Shown: positions 5,138-12,558 of the stretch, in pieces
How the letters are laid out: every line of letters begins with the position of its first letter
Numbering within the stretch: position 1 is the first letter of the stretch
Assembly: GCF_019695415.1 (NCBI RefSeq)
Contig: NZ_JAIFKJ010000535.1
Span: forward strand, 1 to 12,569
DNA length: 12,569 nucleotides
Reading direction: 5' to 3'
Origin: Thiohalocapsa sp.
Lineage (GTDB): Bacteria; Pseudomonadota; Gammaproteobacteria; Chromatiales; Chromatiaceae
Translations under genes and position numbers: made by a program
Notes under the pieces: generated by a model
Told to the model about the DNA's origin: nothing
Seen by the model: only the letters and a program-made list of their open reading frames with translations
The model's database searches: none

Positions 5138-7678
5138 TCACCCTAGGTGACGCTTGAGCCCGCCCTTGACGGCTGGTGACGCCGCCGGGTCCTCTGGCCA
5201 GTGGTGCTTTGGGTAGCGCCCGCGCATCTCTTTGCGGACTTGCGCGTAGGCGCCACGCCAGAAGCCGGCCAGGTCGCGGGTCACCTGCAGCGGCCGGCCG
5301 GCGGGGGAGAGCAGGTGCAGCGTCAGCGGCTGGCGGCCCTGCCAGATGGCCGGGGTGTCGGCGGCGCCGAAGAGTTCTTGGAGAGGTGCCTTCAGCACAG
5401 GCTCGCCCGACGGGTCAGCGTAGTCGACGGGCCGCTCGGTGCCGGCTGGGGTCATGACCTTGGGCGGCGCCAGCGCGTCCAGGCGCCGGGCGCGCTCCCA
5501 GCCGAGCAGGCCGCGCAGTACCTCCAACAAGTCCAGGGCGCGGGCGTTGGCGAGCCGGGTCTTGCCGGTGAGCCAGGGGCCGAGCCAGGCGGCCGGGGTG
5601 GGGGGGGGGGGGGGGTGGGTGGTGGCCGGCCGGGGGCGGGGGGGTGCGAGCCGCGGGGGCGGGGCGGCGCGGGCCGGAGGCTGGCGGGCGGCGGTGGGGC
5701 AGGTGAGGGTGGTCGTCAGGTCGCGCGCCACCGCCGCGAGCAGCAGAGCGAGCACCGTATCGCTATCGGTGATGGCGGTGGGCTGGGAGGCCAGCACCAG
5801 TGCGTCGAGTCGGGTCTCGCGGCGGGCGCTGACCGCCTCGCGCGCAGCGTCCCAGTCCAGTCGCTCGTGGGTGTGGATGGCGCCTGCGAACAGGGCCTCG
5901 ATCTCTGCTCGCGCGATGGCCAGTGCGGCGCGGATGCGGTGGTCGCCGCTGGCGGCGTCGAGATCCGCGATCACCAGGTAGTCCGCCGCCGCCAGCGAAT
6001 CGTCCGGCGGCAGCCGGGCACCGCTCCCGTGGCTGAGAAGGAAGCGCCCATCGCGGCCGCGATTCTGGGCGATCCGATCCGGGTAGGCCAGGGCGAGCAG
6101 GGCGGCGGCGGAGGTGGCCGCGTCGGCTGTGTCCGACCGGAGCTCGGCCGAGTCCGTCAGCAGGCGCCCGAGCTGCGCGGCCGCCCGCTCCACCGCGGCG
6201 AGGCGGCGGCGGTCGAATCCGGCCAGGGCGGACGTCCGTCGCGCCTTGTCCCGATGTGCCGTCAGCGCCGCGAGCCGGGGTGCAAGGTCCGCGGGGCGTG
6301 GCAGTCCGTCGCCGCCGAGCCAGGGGTCGCGCTCCGAGAGCAGCGCTGCGACGTCGCACGCAAGCGCTCTCGCGCTGGCTGGTGCCCGGCACAGCATGAC
6401 CGCGAGCCTGGGGTGGGTCGGCAGCGCCGCCATGCGCCGGCCGAGCGGCGTGATATTCGCGTTGGCGTCGAGGGCGCCCAGTGCTCGCAACAGATCGACG
6501 CCGCGCGCCCAGGCTGCAGCCGGCGGCGGGTCCAGCCAGCTTAATGCATGTGGCTCTGACACGCCCCAGAGCGCCAGCTCCAGCACCAGCGGGGTCAGGT
6601 CGGCATCCAGGATCTCCGGCGGGCGTTGCGCGGGACGTCGGCGGTGGTCGGCCTCGGTCCAGAGCCGGATGCAGTGGCCCGGACCAAGCCGTCCGGCGCG
6701 CCCGGCCCGCTGCTCGGCGGAGGCCTGGGCGATGGGCTGGGTGATGAGCCGCGTCATTCCGGGGCCCGGCTCGAAGCGCGGCTTGCGGGTGAGGCCCGAG
6801 TCCACGACAACGCCGATGTCCTCGATGGTGAGGGAGGTCTCGGCGAGGTCCGTCGCCAGCACCACCCGGCGGGGGCCGCCTGACCTCGGCCGCAGTGCCC
6901 GTTCCTGCTCTGTGAGCGACAGGCTGCCGTGCAGCGGCAGCACCTCGACGCCCGTCGGCTCGCCCAGGTCCGCGGCGACGCGGTTGATCTCGGCGACGCC
7001 GGGCAGGAAGCAGAGTAAATCCCCCGCATGCTCCGCGAGCGCCGAGCGAACGGCGGGGGTCATAGCGGCGACGGGGTCCTGCGGTGTCTGCACCAGGTGA
7101 TGGACGATCACCGGGTGGCTGCGGCCCGCGCCGCTGATCACCGGTGCGGGCGCTGCGGCGCTACCCAGGAGCGCGGCGATGCCGGCAGCATCCAGCGTGG
7201 CCGACATCACCAGGATGTGCAGGTCTTCGCGCAGCGCGGCCGCATCCAGCGCCAGGGCCAGACCCAGGTCGGTCTGGAGGCTGCGCTCGTGGAACTCGTC
7301 GAAGATGAGCAACCCGATGCCGCTGAGCTCCGGGTCCGCCTGGATACGGCGGGTGAGGATGCCTTCCGTGACCACCTGAATGCGGGTGCCCGGGCCGATG
7401 CGCCGCTCGAAGCGCACCTGAGAACCAATGGTGTCCCCAACGGACTCGCCAAGCACCGCTGCCATATGGGCGGCGGCCATGCGTGCGGCGGGGCGCCGCG
7501 GCTCGAGCATCAGGATGGCGCGATGGCGCAGCCAGGGCTCATCCCGCAGCGCCAGCGGTACGCGGGTGGTCTTGCCGGAGCCTGTGGGGGCTGTGAGCAC
7601 CGCATGGCCCGCGGCCAGCGCGGCGCGCAGCTGCGGCAGCACGGCGTCAATGGGCAGTCGCTCGTCGGCGGAGGGCAT
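5138..7678 (-). CDS. hrpB: ATP-dependent helicase HrpB (DEAH family)
   Basis: An 846-residue DEAH/DExH-type RNA helicase-like NTPase of the HrpB family, cytosolic; its exact physiological role is not settled. Visible motifs: Walker A APTGSGKTT (30-38), DEFH (127-130), SAT (159-161), LATDLAETSLTI (274-284) and QRAGRAGR (323-330). The HrpB-specific C-terminal domain ends with LQVTRDLAGFW and VRKEMRGRYPKHHWPEDP, diagnostic for this family, and the length is normal. ATG 7678 overlaps an upstream-frame TGA as TGATG; TTG 7681 is a less likely start. Around residues 655-695 the family's usual segment (AARQLQAR, WPDLSD-like) is replaced by Pro/Arg/Ala-rich sequence encoded by very G-rich plus-strand DNA including a 16-G run. 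The frame is intact across it. It follows the mltD-like gene, with 111 bases between. Confidence 0.96.
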   Translation of the reverse strand: MPSADERLPIDAVLPQLRAALAAGHAVLTAPTGSGKTTRVPLALRDEPWLRHRAILMLEPRRPAARMAAAHMAAVLGESVGDTIGSQVRFERRIGPGTRIQVVTEGILTRRIQADPELSGIGLLIFDEFHERSLQTDLGLALALDAAALREDLHILVMSATLDAAGIAALLGSAAAPAPVISGAGRSHPVIVHHLVQTPQDPVAAMTPAVRSALAEHAGDLLCFLPGVAEINRVAADLGEPTGVEVLPLHGSLSLTEQERALRPRSGGPRRVVLATDLAETSLTIEDIGVVVDSGLTRKPRFEPGPGMTRLITQPIAQASAEQRAGRAGRLGPGHCIRLWTEADHRRRPAQRPPEILDADLTPLVLELALWGVSEPHALSWLDPPPAAAWARGVDLLRALGALDANANITPLGRRMAALPTHPRLAVMLCRAPASARALACDVAALLSERDPWLGGDGLPRPADLAPRLAALTAHRDKARRTSALAGFDRRRLAAVERAAAQLGRLLTDSAELRSDTADAATSAAALLALAYPDRIAQNRGRDGRFLLSHGSGARLPPDDSLAAADYLVIADLDAASGDHRIRAALAIARAEIEALFAGAIHTHERLDWDAAREAVSARRETRLDALVLASQPTAITDSDTVLALLLAAVARDLTTTLTCPTAARQPPARAAPPPRLAPPRPRPATTHPPPPPTPAAWLGPWLTGKTRLANARALDLLEVLRGLLGWERARRLDALAPPKVMTPAGTERPVDYADPSGEPVLKAPLQELFGAADTPAIWQGRQPLTLHLLSPAGRPLQVTRDLAGFWRGAYAQVRKEMRGRYPKHHWPEDPAASPAVKGGLKRHLG
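5600..5615. repeat. 16-base poly-G tract inside hrpB
   Basis: An uninterrupted run of 16 G on the plus strand, read as five Pro codons plus one base on the coding strand (about residues 688-693 of HrpB). It sits in a 110-base patch (5591-5700) with 79 G, 22 C, 7 T and only 2 A. With 16 bases the frame is correct, because the conserved HrpB C-terminus follows. Tracts this long are prone to slippage and to sequencing error. Confidence 0.95.
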
Positions 7679-7789
7679 CAACGCAGGCTTAGGCGTGCAG
7701 CTGCGCCTTCACGCTCAGCACGCGTAACCCGCAGCCTCAGCATGTCGCCCGCGGTATCGGCACCGCGGACGGTAATGGTAGGCGACCGA
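7678..7789 (-). other. Spacer mltD-hrpB with a coding-like frame ending in TGATG
   Basis: Downstream of the transglycosylase stop (7790-7792) the minus strand keeps an open frame, one base shifted (+1) from mltD, to a TGA at 7680-7678 that overlaps the hrpB ATG. It reads ITVRGADTAGDMLRLRV and so on from 7776. This weakly resembles the start of a LysM repeat (T-V-R, D-T, G-D-hydrophobic). A remnant of an MltD C-terminal LysM is possible; it could also be a chance frame. No promoter or terminator was recognised here. Confidence 0.35.
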
Positions 7790-8965
7790 TCAGCTGTCGC
7801 CGGAGCGGCTTCGGCGCCCGTCGGCGATGCTGGGCCCGCCGAGCTTGCCGGCCTTGGCCAAGGCGCGGCGCAGCTTCTCGCCGTTATTCACGGGCACCAG
7901 CAGGCGGTGCGGGCCATGGGCAGGGGTGCGGCCCAGCTTTAGGCCCGGGTTCAGATCCCTCAGCGTTTGCACGGAGACGCCCGCATGGCGTGCGGCCTCG
8001 TGCAGGTGGATGGTACTCGTGGCATAGACCACGTCCAGCGCCGGGCCGTTCGGCAGCTTCGGCAGGCGCATGCCGTACCGCTCGGGCTCTTCCACCAGCT
8101 CCAACACCGCGAGCAGCTTGGGGACGTAGTTCTCGGTCTCTGCGGGCAGGCTGCTCAGCGCCCAGAAGTCGCGGGAGCCGTTGACGCGCATGGCCCGGCG
8201 TACGCAGCCCGGGCCGCAATTGTAGGAGGCGAGCGCCAGCGCCCAGTCCCCGCCCATCTCGGTGTGGAGCTGCTTGAGATAGCGAATCGCCCCGCGGGTG
8301 GCGGCCAGTACATCGTTGCGGCCATCATAACTACCATTCTGCGCGAGCCCCATCTCCCGTCCGGTATAGGGCATGAACTGCCACATGCCGGAGGCGCTCT
8401 TGGGGGAGACGGCACGCGGGTTGTAGCGACTCTCGATTTCCGGCAGGAGCGCCAGCGCCGTGGGAAGCCGGGCGCGCTCGAGCTCCTCGACGATCAGATG
8501 CAGGTAAGGACGCGCACGCCGGTTGAGGTCGGTAAGATACGTAGGATTGCTCGCGAGGCGCTGCGCCGCTCGGTCCACGCGGGTGTGATGGCGGATGCCG
8601 AGGCTGGGGCCACGTCGGACCCGCTCCCAAAGGTCGTCACCGCCGTAAGCGGATTTGCGTGCGCCGCGGCCGATGATTTCAACATCCTTGGCCGGACGGA
8701 CGTAGCCGTACTCCAGTGCCGATACGGCATGGGGCTCGACTCCCGCTATCCGCCCGCTGTCGGGGTTGGATGCACAGCCTGGGAGTAAACAGGCGAGGGC
8801 CGGGATCAGTAACAGCAGCACCGGCGGGAGGGTCCGCCTTGGACGCCGAGGCTTGGCGTTGGAGACGTCCGCGGCGCGTCGTGCCTCGGGGTGGTGCGGC
8901 TGAAGGTGGGCTGCGGCGGAGCCGGGATGCCCGTCTTCGATGCAGTTCGGTTTCACAGGCAACAT
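7790..8965 (-). CDS. mltD: MltD-like membrane-bound lytic murein transglycosylase (lipoprotein, no LysM seen)
   Basis: A 391-residue envelope enzyme that cleaves the MurNAc-GlcNAc bond of peptidoglycan to give 1,6-anhydro ends. The SLT domain (about 150-270) carries LPEIESRYNP with catalytic Glu178, then SASGMWQFMPYTGREMGL and LALASYNCGPG. Lipobox LPGC places the lipid on Cys64, with Ala at +2 (outer-membrane sorting). After the SLT domain comes the MltD-type bridging segment (ARHAGVSVQTLRDLNPGL, then GPHRLLVPV). The protein then ends with a short Arg/Ser tail, whereas MltD proteins usually continue into LysM repeats. The leader is odd: about 45 mostly polar residues precede the hydrophobic core, and no better in-frame start was found. 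ATG 8965 was chosen; GTG 8974 is possible. No strong ribosome site. hrpB follows, and the methyltransferase is divergent. Confidence 0.9.
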   Translation of the reverse strand: MLPVKPNCIEDGHPGSAAAHLQPHHPEARRAADVSNAKPRRPRRTLPPVLLLLIPALACLLPGCASNPDSGRIAGVEPHAVSALEYGYVRPAKDVEIIGRGARKSAYGGDDLWERVRRGPSLGIRHHTRVDRAAQRLASNPTYLTDLNRRARPYLHLIVEELERARLPTALALLPEIESRYNPRAVSPKSASGMWQFMPYTGREMGLAQNGSYDGRNDVLAATRGAIRYLKQLHTEMGGDWALALASYNCGPGCVRRAMRVNGSRDFWALSSLPAETENYVPKLLAVLELVEEPERYGMRLPKLPNGPALDVVYATSTIHLHEAARHAGVSVQTLRDLNPGLKLGRTPAHGPHRLLVPVNNGEKLRRALAKAGKLGGPSIADGRRSRSGDS

Positions 8966-9143
8966 GGCAAACACTTGATCGGCTGAAGAGGTTGATGTGC
9001 TTAGTTATTGTTTTTGCGCCATCCTGAGTCTACGGGATTTCCCTGAGTAATGCCATGCCCAAAAACCATCATGAAGGACCGGCTGTCGTTTCAGTGTTCT
9101 GGCTGAGGCCCATCGCCGTTCACGGGATGCCCTCGCGTACCCC
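8966..9143. promoter_or_regulatory. Divergent intergenic region between mltD and the methyltransferase
   Basis: This 178-base region must carry promoters for both directions. Its stretch at about 8990-9070 is clearly more A/T-rich than the surroundings. For mltD, TAGACT and CAATAA lie 16 bases apart on the minus strand (about 9033-9006), a weak -35/-10 candidate. No convincing promoter was found for the plus-strand genes, and no known operator was recognised. Confidence 0.35.
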
Positions 9144-9920
9144 ATGAGGCCCTGCGCGCACCAGCCAGCCGGCGCGCTCACGACGCTCGGACATTGGTAT
9201 CGGACCCCGCTCGGTCGCTATGTCGCACACGCAGAGGCGGTGTGTCTGGAGCGGCTGCTGGCCGACAGCTTTGGCCATTACCTGGTGCAGTTCGGCGCTC
9301 AAGCGCAGTTCGCCGAAGCCATCGGCACCTGTCGTATCCGCCTCCGCGTGGTCCTGGGGGAGGGCGTGGACGCGGATGTCGCCCAGGGTGCCGGCATCCG
9401 CGCGCTGCCCCATGCCCTGCCGCTGGAATCCGCGAGCGTCGACGCGGTGGTGCTGCCGCACACGCTGGATTTCATCGCCGAGGCGCCGGATGTGCTGCGT
9501 GAGGTAGAGCGCGTGTTGATTCCCGAGGGCCGGGTGGTCATTTTCTGCTTCAACCCTTTGAGTACCTGGGGCCTGACGCGCTGGTGGCCCCGGCGCAGTG
9601 ACCGCCGGCGGGTGCCCTGGTGCGGCGCGCAGCTCACGCCTTTCCGCATCGGCGACTGGCTGCGCCTGCTGGGCTTCACGCAAGAGACGCGAGAGATGCT
9701 GGTCTTCCGCCCGCCTGTGCGCCGGGCACAGTCGCCGCGTTTGGACTGGCTGGAGAGTGCGGGCGCGCGCTGGTGGCCAGTGCTCGGCGGGGTGTTCGCG
9801 GTCCGGGCGGTCAAACGGGTGCCTGCGCAGACGCCGCTGCGGCCGGCCTGGCGGGCGCCGCCGCCGCTATTGCCGGGGCGCCCGGCGGAGCCCACGGTGA
9901 GGCGAGAGCGCAATGGCTGA
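9144..9920 (+). CDS. Class I SAM-dependent methyltransferase, YafS-like
   Basis: A 258-residue predicted cytosolic methyltransferase of unknown substrate. It starts with the YafS-type GHWYRTPLGRYVAHAEA segment. The SAM-binding motif I region is degenerate (VVLGEGVDADV in place of a G-x-G-x-G loop). The Methyltransf_11-like part is clear: LPHALPLESASVDAVVLPHTLDF, then VLREVERVLIPEGRVVIFCFNPLSTWGL. The last 40 or so residues are Pro/Arg-rich and probably disordered. Its stop overlaps rnhA by 8 bases (ATGGCTGA), so the two genes are translationally coupled. In many gammaproteobacteria this gene sits between mltD/gloB and rnhA, as here without gloB. ATG 9144 has no evident ribosome site, so the first 15 residues are uncertain. 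Confidence 0.88.
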   Translation: MRPCAHQPAGALTTLGHWYRTPLGRYVAHAEAVCLERLLADSFGHYLVQFGAQAQFAEAIGTCRIRLRVVLGEGVDADVAQGAGIRALPHALPLESASVDAVVLPHTLDFIAEAPDVLREVERVLIPEGRVVIFCFNPLSTWGLTRWWPRRSDRRRVPWCGAQLTPFRIGDWLRLLGFTQETREMLVFRPPVRRAQSPRLDWLESAGARWWPVLGGVFAVRAVKRVPAQTPLRPAWRAPPPLLPGRPAEPTVRRERNG

Positions 9921-10368
9921 CGCGGGCAGGCAGGGAGCAGCGGCGCCCGTAGAGGTCTACACGGACGGCGCTTGCAAGGGCAACCCGGGCCCGGGTGGCT
10001 GGGGTGCCCTGCTGCGCTGGGGACCGCATGAGAAGGAGCTCCGCGGCGGTGAGCCCGGGACCACCAACAATCGTATGGAGCTGATGGCGGTGATCCAGGC
10101 CTTGGAGGCGCTCACCCGGCCGTCGCGCGTGGTTGTGCATGTGGACTCCCGCTACGTGCAGGATGGCGTCGAGCGCTGGATGCCCCGCTGGAAGCGCAAC
10201 GGGTGGCAGACCCGCGAACGTAAGCCCGTGAAGAATCGGGATCTGTGGGAGCGCCTGGATCGCGCCCTGGCGAGGCACCAAGTGAGCTGGCGCTGGATCA
10301 AGGGCCACAGCGGCCATCCGGAGAACGAGCGCGCGGATCGCCTGGCGAACCGCGGCGTTCCCAAGTGA
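9913..10368 (+). CDS. rnhA: Ribonuclease HI
   Basis: A 151-residue endonuclease that cuts the RNA strand of RNA-DNA hybrids and helps remove R-loops and primers in the cytosol. All five key residues are present at a constant +8 offset from the E. coli enzyme: Asp18 (YTDGACKGNPGPGG), Glu56 (NNRMELMA), Asp78 (HVDSRYV), His132 (WIKGHSGHPENERAD) and Asp142. The basic protrusion (WMPRWKRNGWQTRERKPVKNRDLW) is also there, as is usual for bacterial type 1 RNase HI. Length is normal. The start overlaps the methyltransferase end. The dnaQ gene that often follows rnhA in gammaproteobacteria is absent; a MFS transporter comes next after 238 bases. Confidence 0.97.
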   Translation: MADAGRQGAAAPVEVYTDGACKGNPGPGGWGALLRWGPHEKELRGGEPGTTNNRMELMAVIQALEALTRPSRVVVHVDSRYVQDGVERWMPRWKRNGWQTRERKPVKNRDLWERLDRALARHQVSWRWIKGHSGHPENERADRLANRGVPK

Positions 10369-10372
10369 GGAT

Positions 10373-10414
10373 CGAGGGTGAGGGCCAAGGGGCGAGCCGG
10401 AGCTCGAGCCCTCG
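10373..10414 (+). terminator. Nested inverted repeats after rnhA, possible terminator
   Basis: CGAGGG (10373-10378) pairs with CCCTCG (10409-10414). Inside it, GGGC-GAGC (10390-10397) pairs with GCTC and GCCC around a 4-base loop with a 2-base bulge. It begins 5 bases after the rnhA stop. There is no T-run, so Rho-independent termination is doubtful; 3' end protection is equally possible. Confidence 0.25.
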
Positions 10415-10505
10415 CGTCCAGCCTGAATGGAGCACTGACGATGCGCACCGCAGAGCGGCGGTCCTGGTCGGCCCGGCGCGCTCCGGCCGGTGAGCGCGAA
10501 GCTGA

Positions 10506-10523
10506 TACCATACTGCGATGGTA
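10506..10523. promoter_or_regulatory. Perfect dyad upstream of the MFS gene, possible operator
   Basis: TACCAT and ATGGTA are separated by six bases, an 18-base perfect dyad with half-site centres about 12 bases apart, in a locally A/T-richer stretch 83 bases before the chosen MFS start. The spacing suits a dimeric regulator, but the motif is not one I recognise and could be chance. Confidence 0.3.
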
Positions 10524-10593
10524 AAGAATCGGCCGACGCGGCTTGCGCTGACCACGCGCACCCGCGCCGGCCACAACAGACATGGTCTCCAGC

Positions 10594-10599
10594 AGAGGA
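10594..10599 (+). promoter_or_regulatory. Ribosome binding site supporting a TTG start of the MFS gene
   Basis: AGAGGA with a 7-base spacer to TTG 10607. No ATG is available in this frame near the conserved N-terminus, so this site decides the start. Confidence 0.55.
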
Positions 10600-10606
10600 C
10601 CTCGAC

Positions 10607-11998
10607 TTGTCCAGATCCGCCCCAGGTCGCGCCGAGATTCCGCCATTGAACGCCCTGGAACGGCGCGCCGCCGGCGGTCTTGCAGCCATTTTCGCGCTGC
10701 GGATGCTGGGGCTCTTTATGATCCTGCCGGTGTTCGCGCTCTATGCGCATGACCTCACCGGCGCCACGCCGCTGCTGGTAGGGCTCGCCATCGGCGCCTA
10801 CGGTCTGACTCAGGCCCTGTTACAGATCCCGTTCGGGCTGCTGTCCGACCACATCGGCCGCAAGCCCGTGATCTACGGCGGGCTCATACTCTTTGCGCTC
10901 GGCAGCGTCATCGCCGCCACCGCAGATGCCATCCAGTGGGTCATCGTCGGCCGGGCGCTGCAGGGCAGCGGGGCGGTTGCCGCGGCCATCATCGCCCTGA
11001 CCGCAGACCTCACCCGCGAGAGCGTGCGCACCCGCGCCATGGCGGCCATCGGTATCAGCGTGGCCCTATCCTTCGCGGCGGCATTGGTGCTTGGGCCGCT
11101 GCTGGGTGAGGTTATCGGCGTGTCCGGCATCTTTTGGCTCACCGGTGCCCTTGCACTGGTGGGGATGGTGATCCTGGCCCGGCTGGTGCCGTCGCCCGCA
11201 CACTCGGCGACCCATCGGGATGCCCAGCCGGTGCCGGATCAACTGGCCGGTGTGCTGGCGGACGCCACCCTGCTGCGGCTCGACGCAGGCATCTTCCTAC
11301 TGCACCTGACCATGGTCAGCCTGTTCGTGGTGCTGCCCCTTTCGCTGGCCGAGGCGGGTCTGGCGGCGGCCCGGCATTGGCAGGTCTATCTGCCTGTGGT
11401 GCTTGCGGCCATCGTGCTGATGGTGCCCTTCATCATCGCTGCCGAACGTGCCGGGCGGGTACGCCCGGTGCTGTTGGGCTCAGCGGCCGCGCTGGCGGCG
11501 GCGCTGCTCGGCTTCGCGTTGGCCCCCGCGGGTATTTGGACCCTCGGCATCCTGCTGACGGTCATGTTCACCGTGTTCAACCTGCTGGAGGCGGTGCTGC
11601 CGTCGCTGGTGTCCAAGGCCGCGGGCGCCGGTGCCAAGGGCACGGCCATGGGTGTGTTCGCGAGCGCACAGTTCACCGGCGCCTTCCTCGGCGGCCTGTT
11701 GGGCGGGCTCGCGCACGAGCGCTTCGGACCGGAGGCGGTCTATCTCGTGGGTGCAGGTGCGGCGCTGGCGTGGCTCGCCGTTGCCGCAACATTGCGTCCG
11801 CCAGGGCAGCTGATGACGCACCTCCTGCCCCTGGGCCCGCTGCCGGCTGCGGCCCTGCCGACGCTGCGGGAGCGGCTGCTGGCGGTACCGGGTGTGGAGG
11901 AGGCCGTCATTGCCGTGGATGAGGGCGTGGCCCACCTCAAAGTGGACAATCGCCGGGTGGATTGGGCAAGATTGACGGCCGCTGCGGCGGAGGTCTGA
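10607..11998 (+). CDS. MFS transporter, YajR-like, with C-terminal ferredoxin-fold domain
   Basis: A 463-residue inner-membrane major-facilitator protein, probably a proton-driven exporter; the substrate is unknown. It starts with ALERRAAGGLAAIFALRMLGLFMILPVFALYA (first membrane helix), carries MFS motif A as GLLSDHIGRKPV (about 77-88) and GRALQGSGAVAA, and shows about twelve hydrophobic helices. A soluble tail of about 60 residues (RERLLAVPGVEEAVIAVDEGVAHLKVDNRRVDW) resembles the YAM domain of E. coli YajR, an HMA-like fold without CxxC. TTG 10607 was chosen for its ribosome site; GTG 10490 gives a polar 39-residue extension, and TTG 10646 is also possible. ssb follows 77 bases downstream. 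A MFS gene upstream of ssb is common in this group, usually beside uvrA, which is not seen here. Confidence 0.9.
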   Translation: MSRSAPGRAEIPPLNALERRAAGGLAAIFALRMLGLFMILPVFALYAHDLTGATPLLVGLAIGAYGLTQALLQIPFGLLSDHIGRKPVIYGGLILFALGSVIAATADAIQWVIVGRALQGSGAVAAAIIALTADLTRESVRTRAMAAIGISVALSFAAALVLGPLLGEVIGVSGIFWLTGALALVGMVILARLVPSPAHSATHRDAQPVPDQLAGVLADATLLRLDAGIFLLHLTMVSLFVVLPLSLAEAGLAAARHWQVYLPVVLAAIVLMVPFIIAAERAGRVRPVLLGSAAALAAALLGFALAPAGIWTLGILLTVMFTVFNLLEAVLPSLVSKAAGAGAKGTAMGVFASAQFTGAFLGGLLGGLAHERFGPEAVYLVGAGAALAWLAVAATLRPPGQLMTHLLPLGPLPAAALPTLRERLLAVPGVEEAVIAVDEGVAHLKVDNRRVDWARLTAAAAEV

Positions 11999-12075
11999 GT
12001 CAATACAGGTCCGACAACCGCCCAGCATCCCGTATCGATCAGTGCGCGCGTTTGACCGCGCCCCGGAGTGTCGGC

Positions 12076-12558
12076 ATGGCCCGCAGCGGTATCAACAAGG
12101 TGATCCTGATCGGCAACCTAGGTGCCGATCCTGAGGTGCGTTATATGCCCAGCGGTATGGCGGTTGCGGGTCTAAGGCTCGCGACCAGCGAGAGCTGGAA
12201 GGATAAGACGACCGGTGAACCGCAGGAGCGCACCGAATGGCACCGGGTATCCATATTCGGCAAGCTCGGGGAGATTGCAGGCCAATACCTGCGTAAAGGC
12301 TCCAAAGTCTACATCGAAGGCAAGCTTCGCACCCGCAAATGGCAGGGCCAGGACGGCCAGGACCGCTATACGACAGAAGTCGTCGTAGACATGGAAGGCA
12401 CTATGCAAATGCTGGACAGTCGGGGTGGCGGCGGCCAAGGCCCGAGCTACGGCACGGGCCAGCAGCAACCGGAGCGGACCCAGGAGCCCGCCGCCGGCGG
12501 CGCGCCCGACGGCAACTTCCCCGGCGACTCCGGCTTCGACGACGATATCCCCTTCTGA
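12076..12558 (+). CDS. ssb: Single-stranded DNA-binding protein SSB
   Basis: A 160-residue homotetrameric ssDNA-binding protein for replication, recombination and repair. The OB-fold occupies about residues 1-110 (GINKVILIGNLGADPEVRY, TEWHRVSIFGKLGEIAGQYLRKGSKVYIEGKL, DRYTTEVVVDMEGTMQML). A Gly/Gln/Pro-rich linker follows, and the protein ends in the acidic partner-binding tip DDDIPF. ATG 12076 is preceded by GGAG seven bases upstream (12065-12068) and gives the standard MARSGINKVILIGNLG start; the longer upstream reading is not supported. Length is normal. The stop lies 11 bases before the window's right edge. Confidence 0.98.
   Translation: MARSGINKVILIGNLGADPEVRYMPSGMAVAGLRLATSESWKDKTTGEPQERTEWHRVSIFGKLGEIAGQYLRKGSKVYIEGKLRTRKWQGQDGQDRYTTEVVVDMEGTMQMLDSRGGGGQGPSYGTGQQQPERTQEPAAGGAPDGNFPGDSGFDDDIPF

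Noticed and set aside
5600..5615. Poly-G tract as an adaptive phase-variation switch
   Set aside because: The surrounding 110 bases are also G-biased by apparent substitutions, which a simple contingency repeat does not explain, and hrpB is not a typical phase-variable gene.
5201..6544. A 447-codon plus-strand frame opposite hrpB
   Set aside because: It is antisense to a gene with full HrpB motifs, and its composition is the Gly/Arg-rich pattern expected of a shadow frame in high-GC DNA.
7028..7942. A 304-codon plus-strand frame across the hrpB start and mltD end
   Set aside because: It is antisense to two well-supported genes and shows no recognisable motif.
10490..10606. GTG start for the MFS gene
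   Set aside because: It adds a polar 39-residue stretch with no helix; TTG 10607 has the better-spaced ribosome site.
11962..12075. Longer ssb start upstream
   Set aside because: The extension overlaps the MFS gene's 3' end and lacks SSB similarity; the ATG at 12076 has a good ribosome site and the standard N-terminus.
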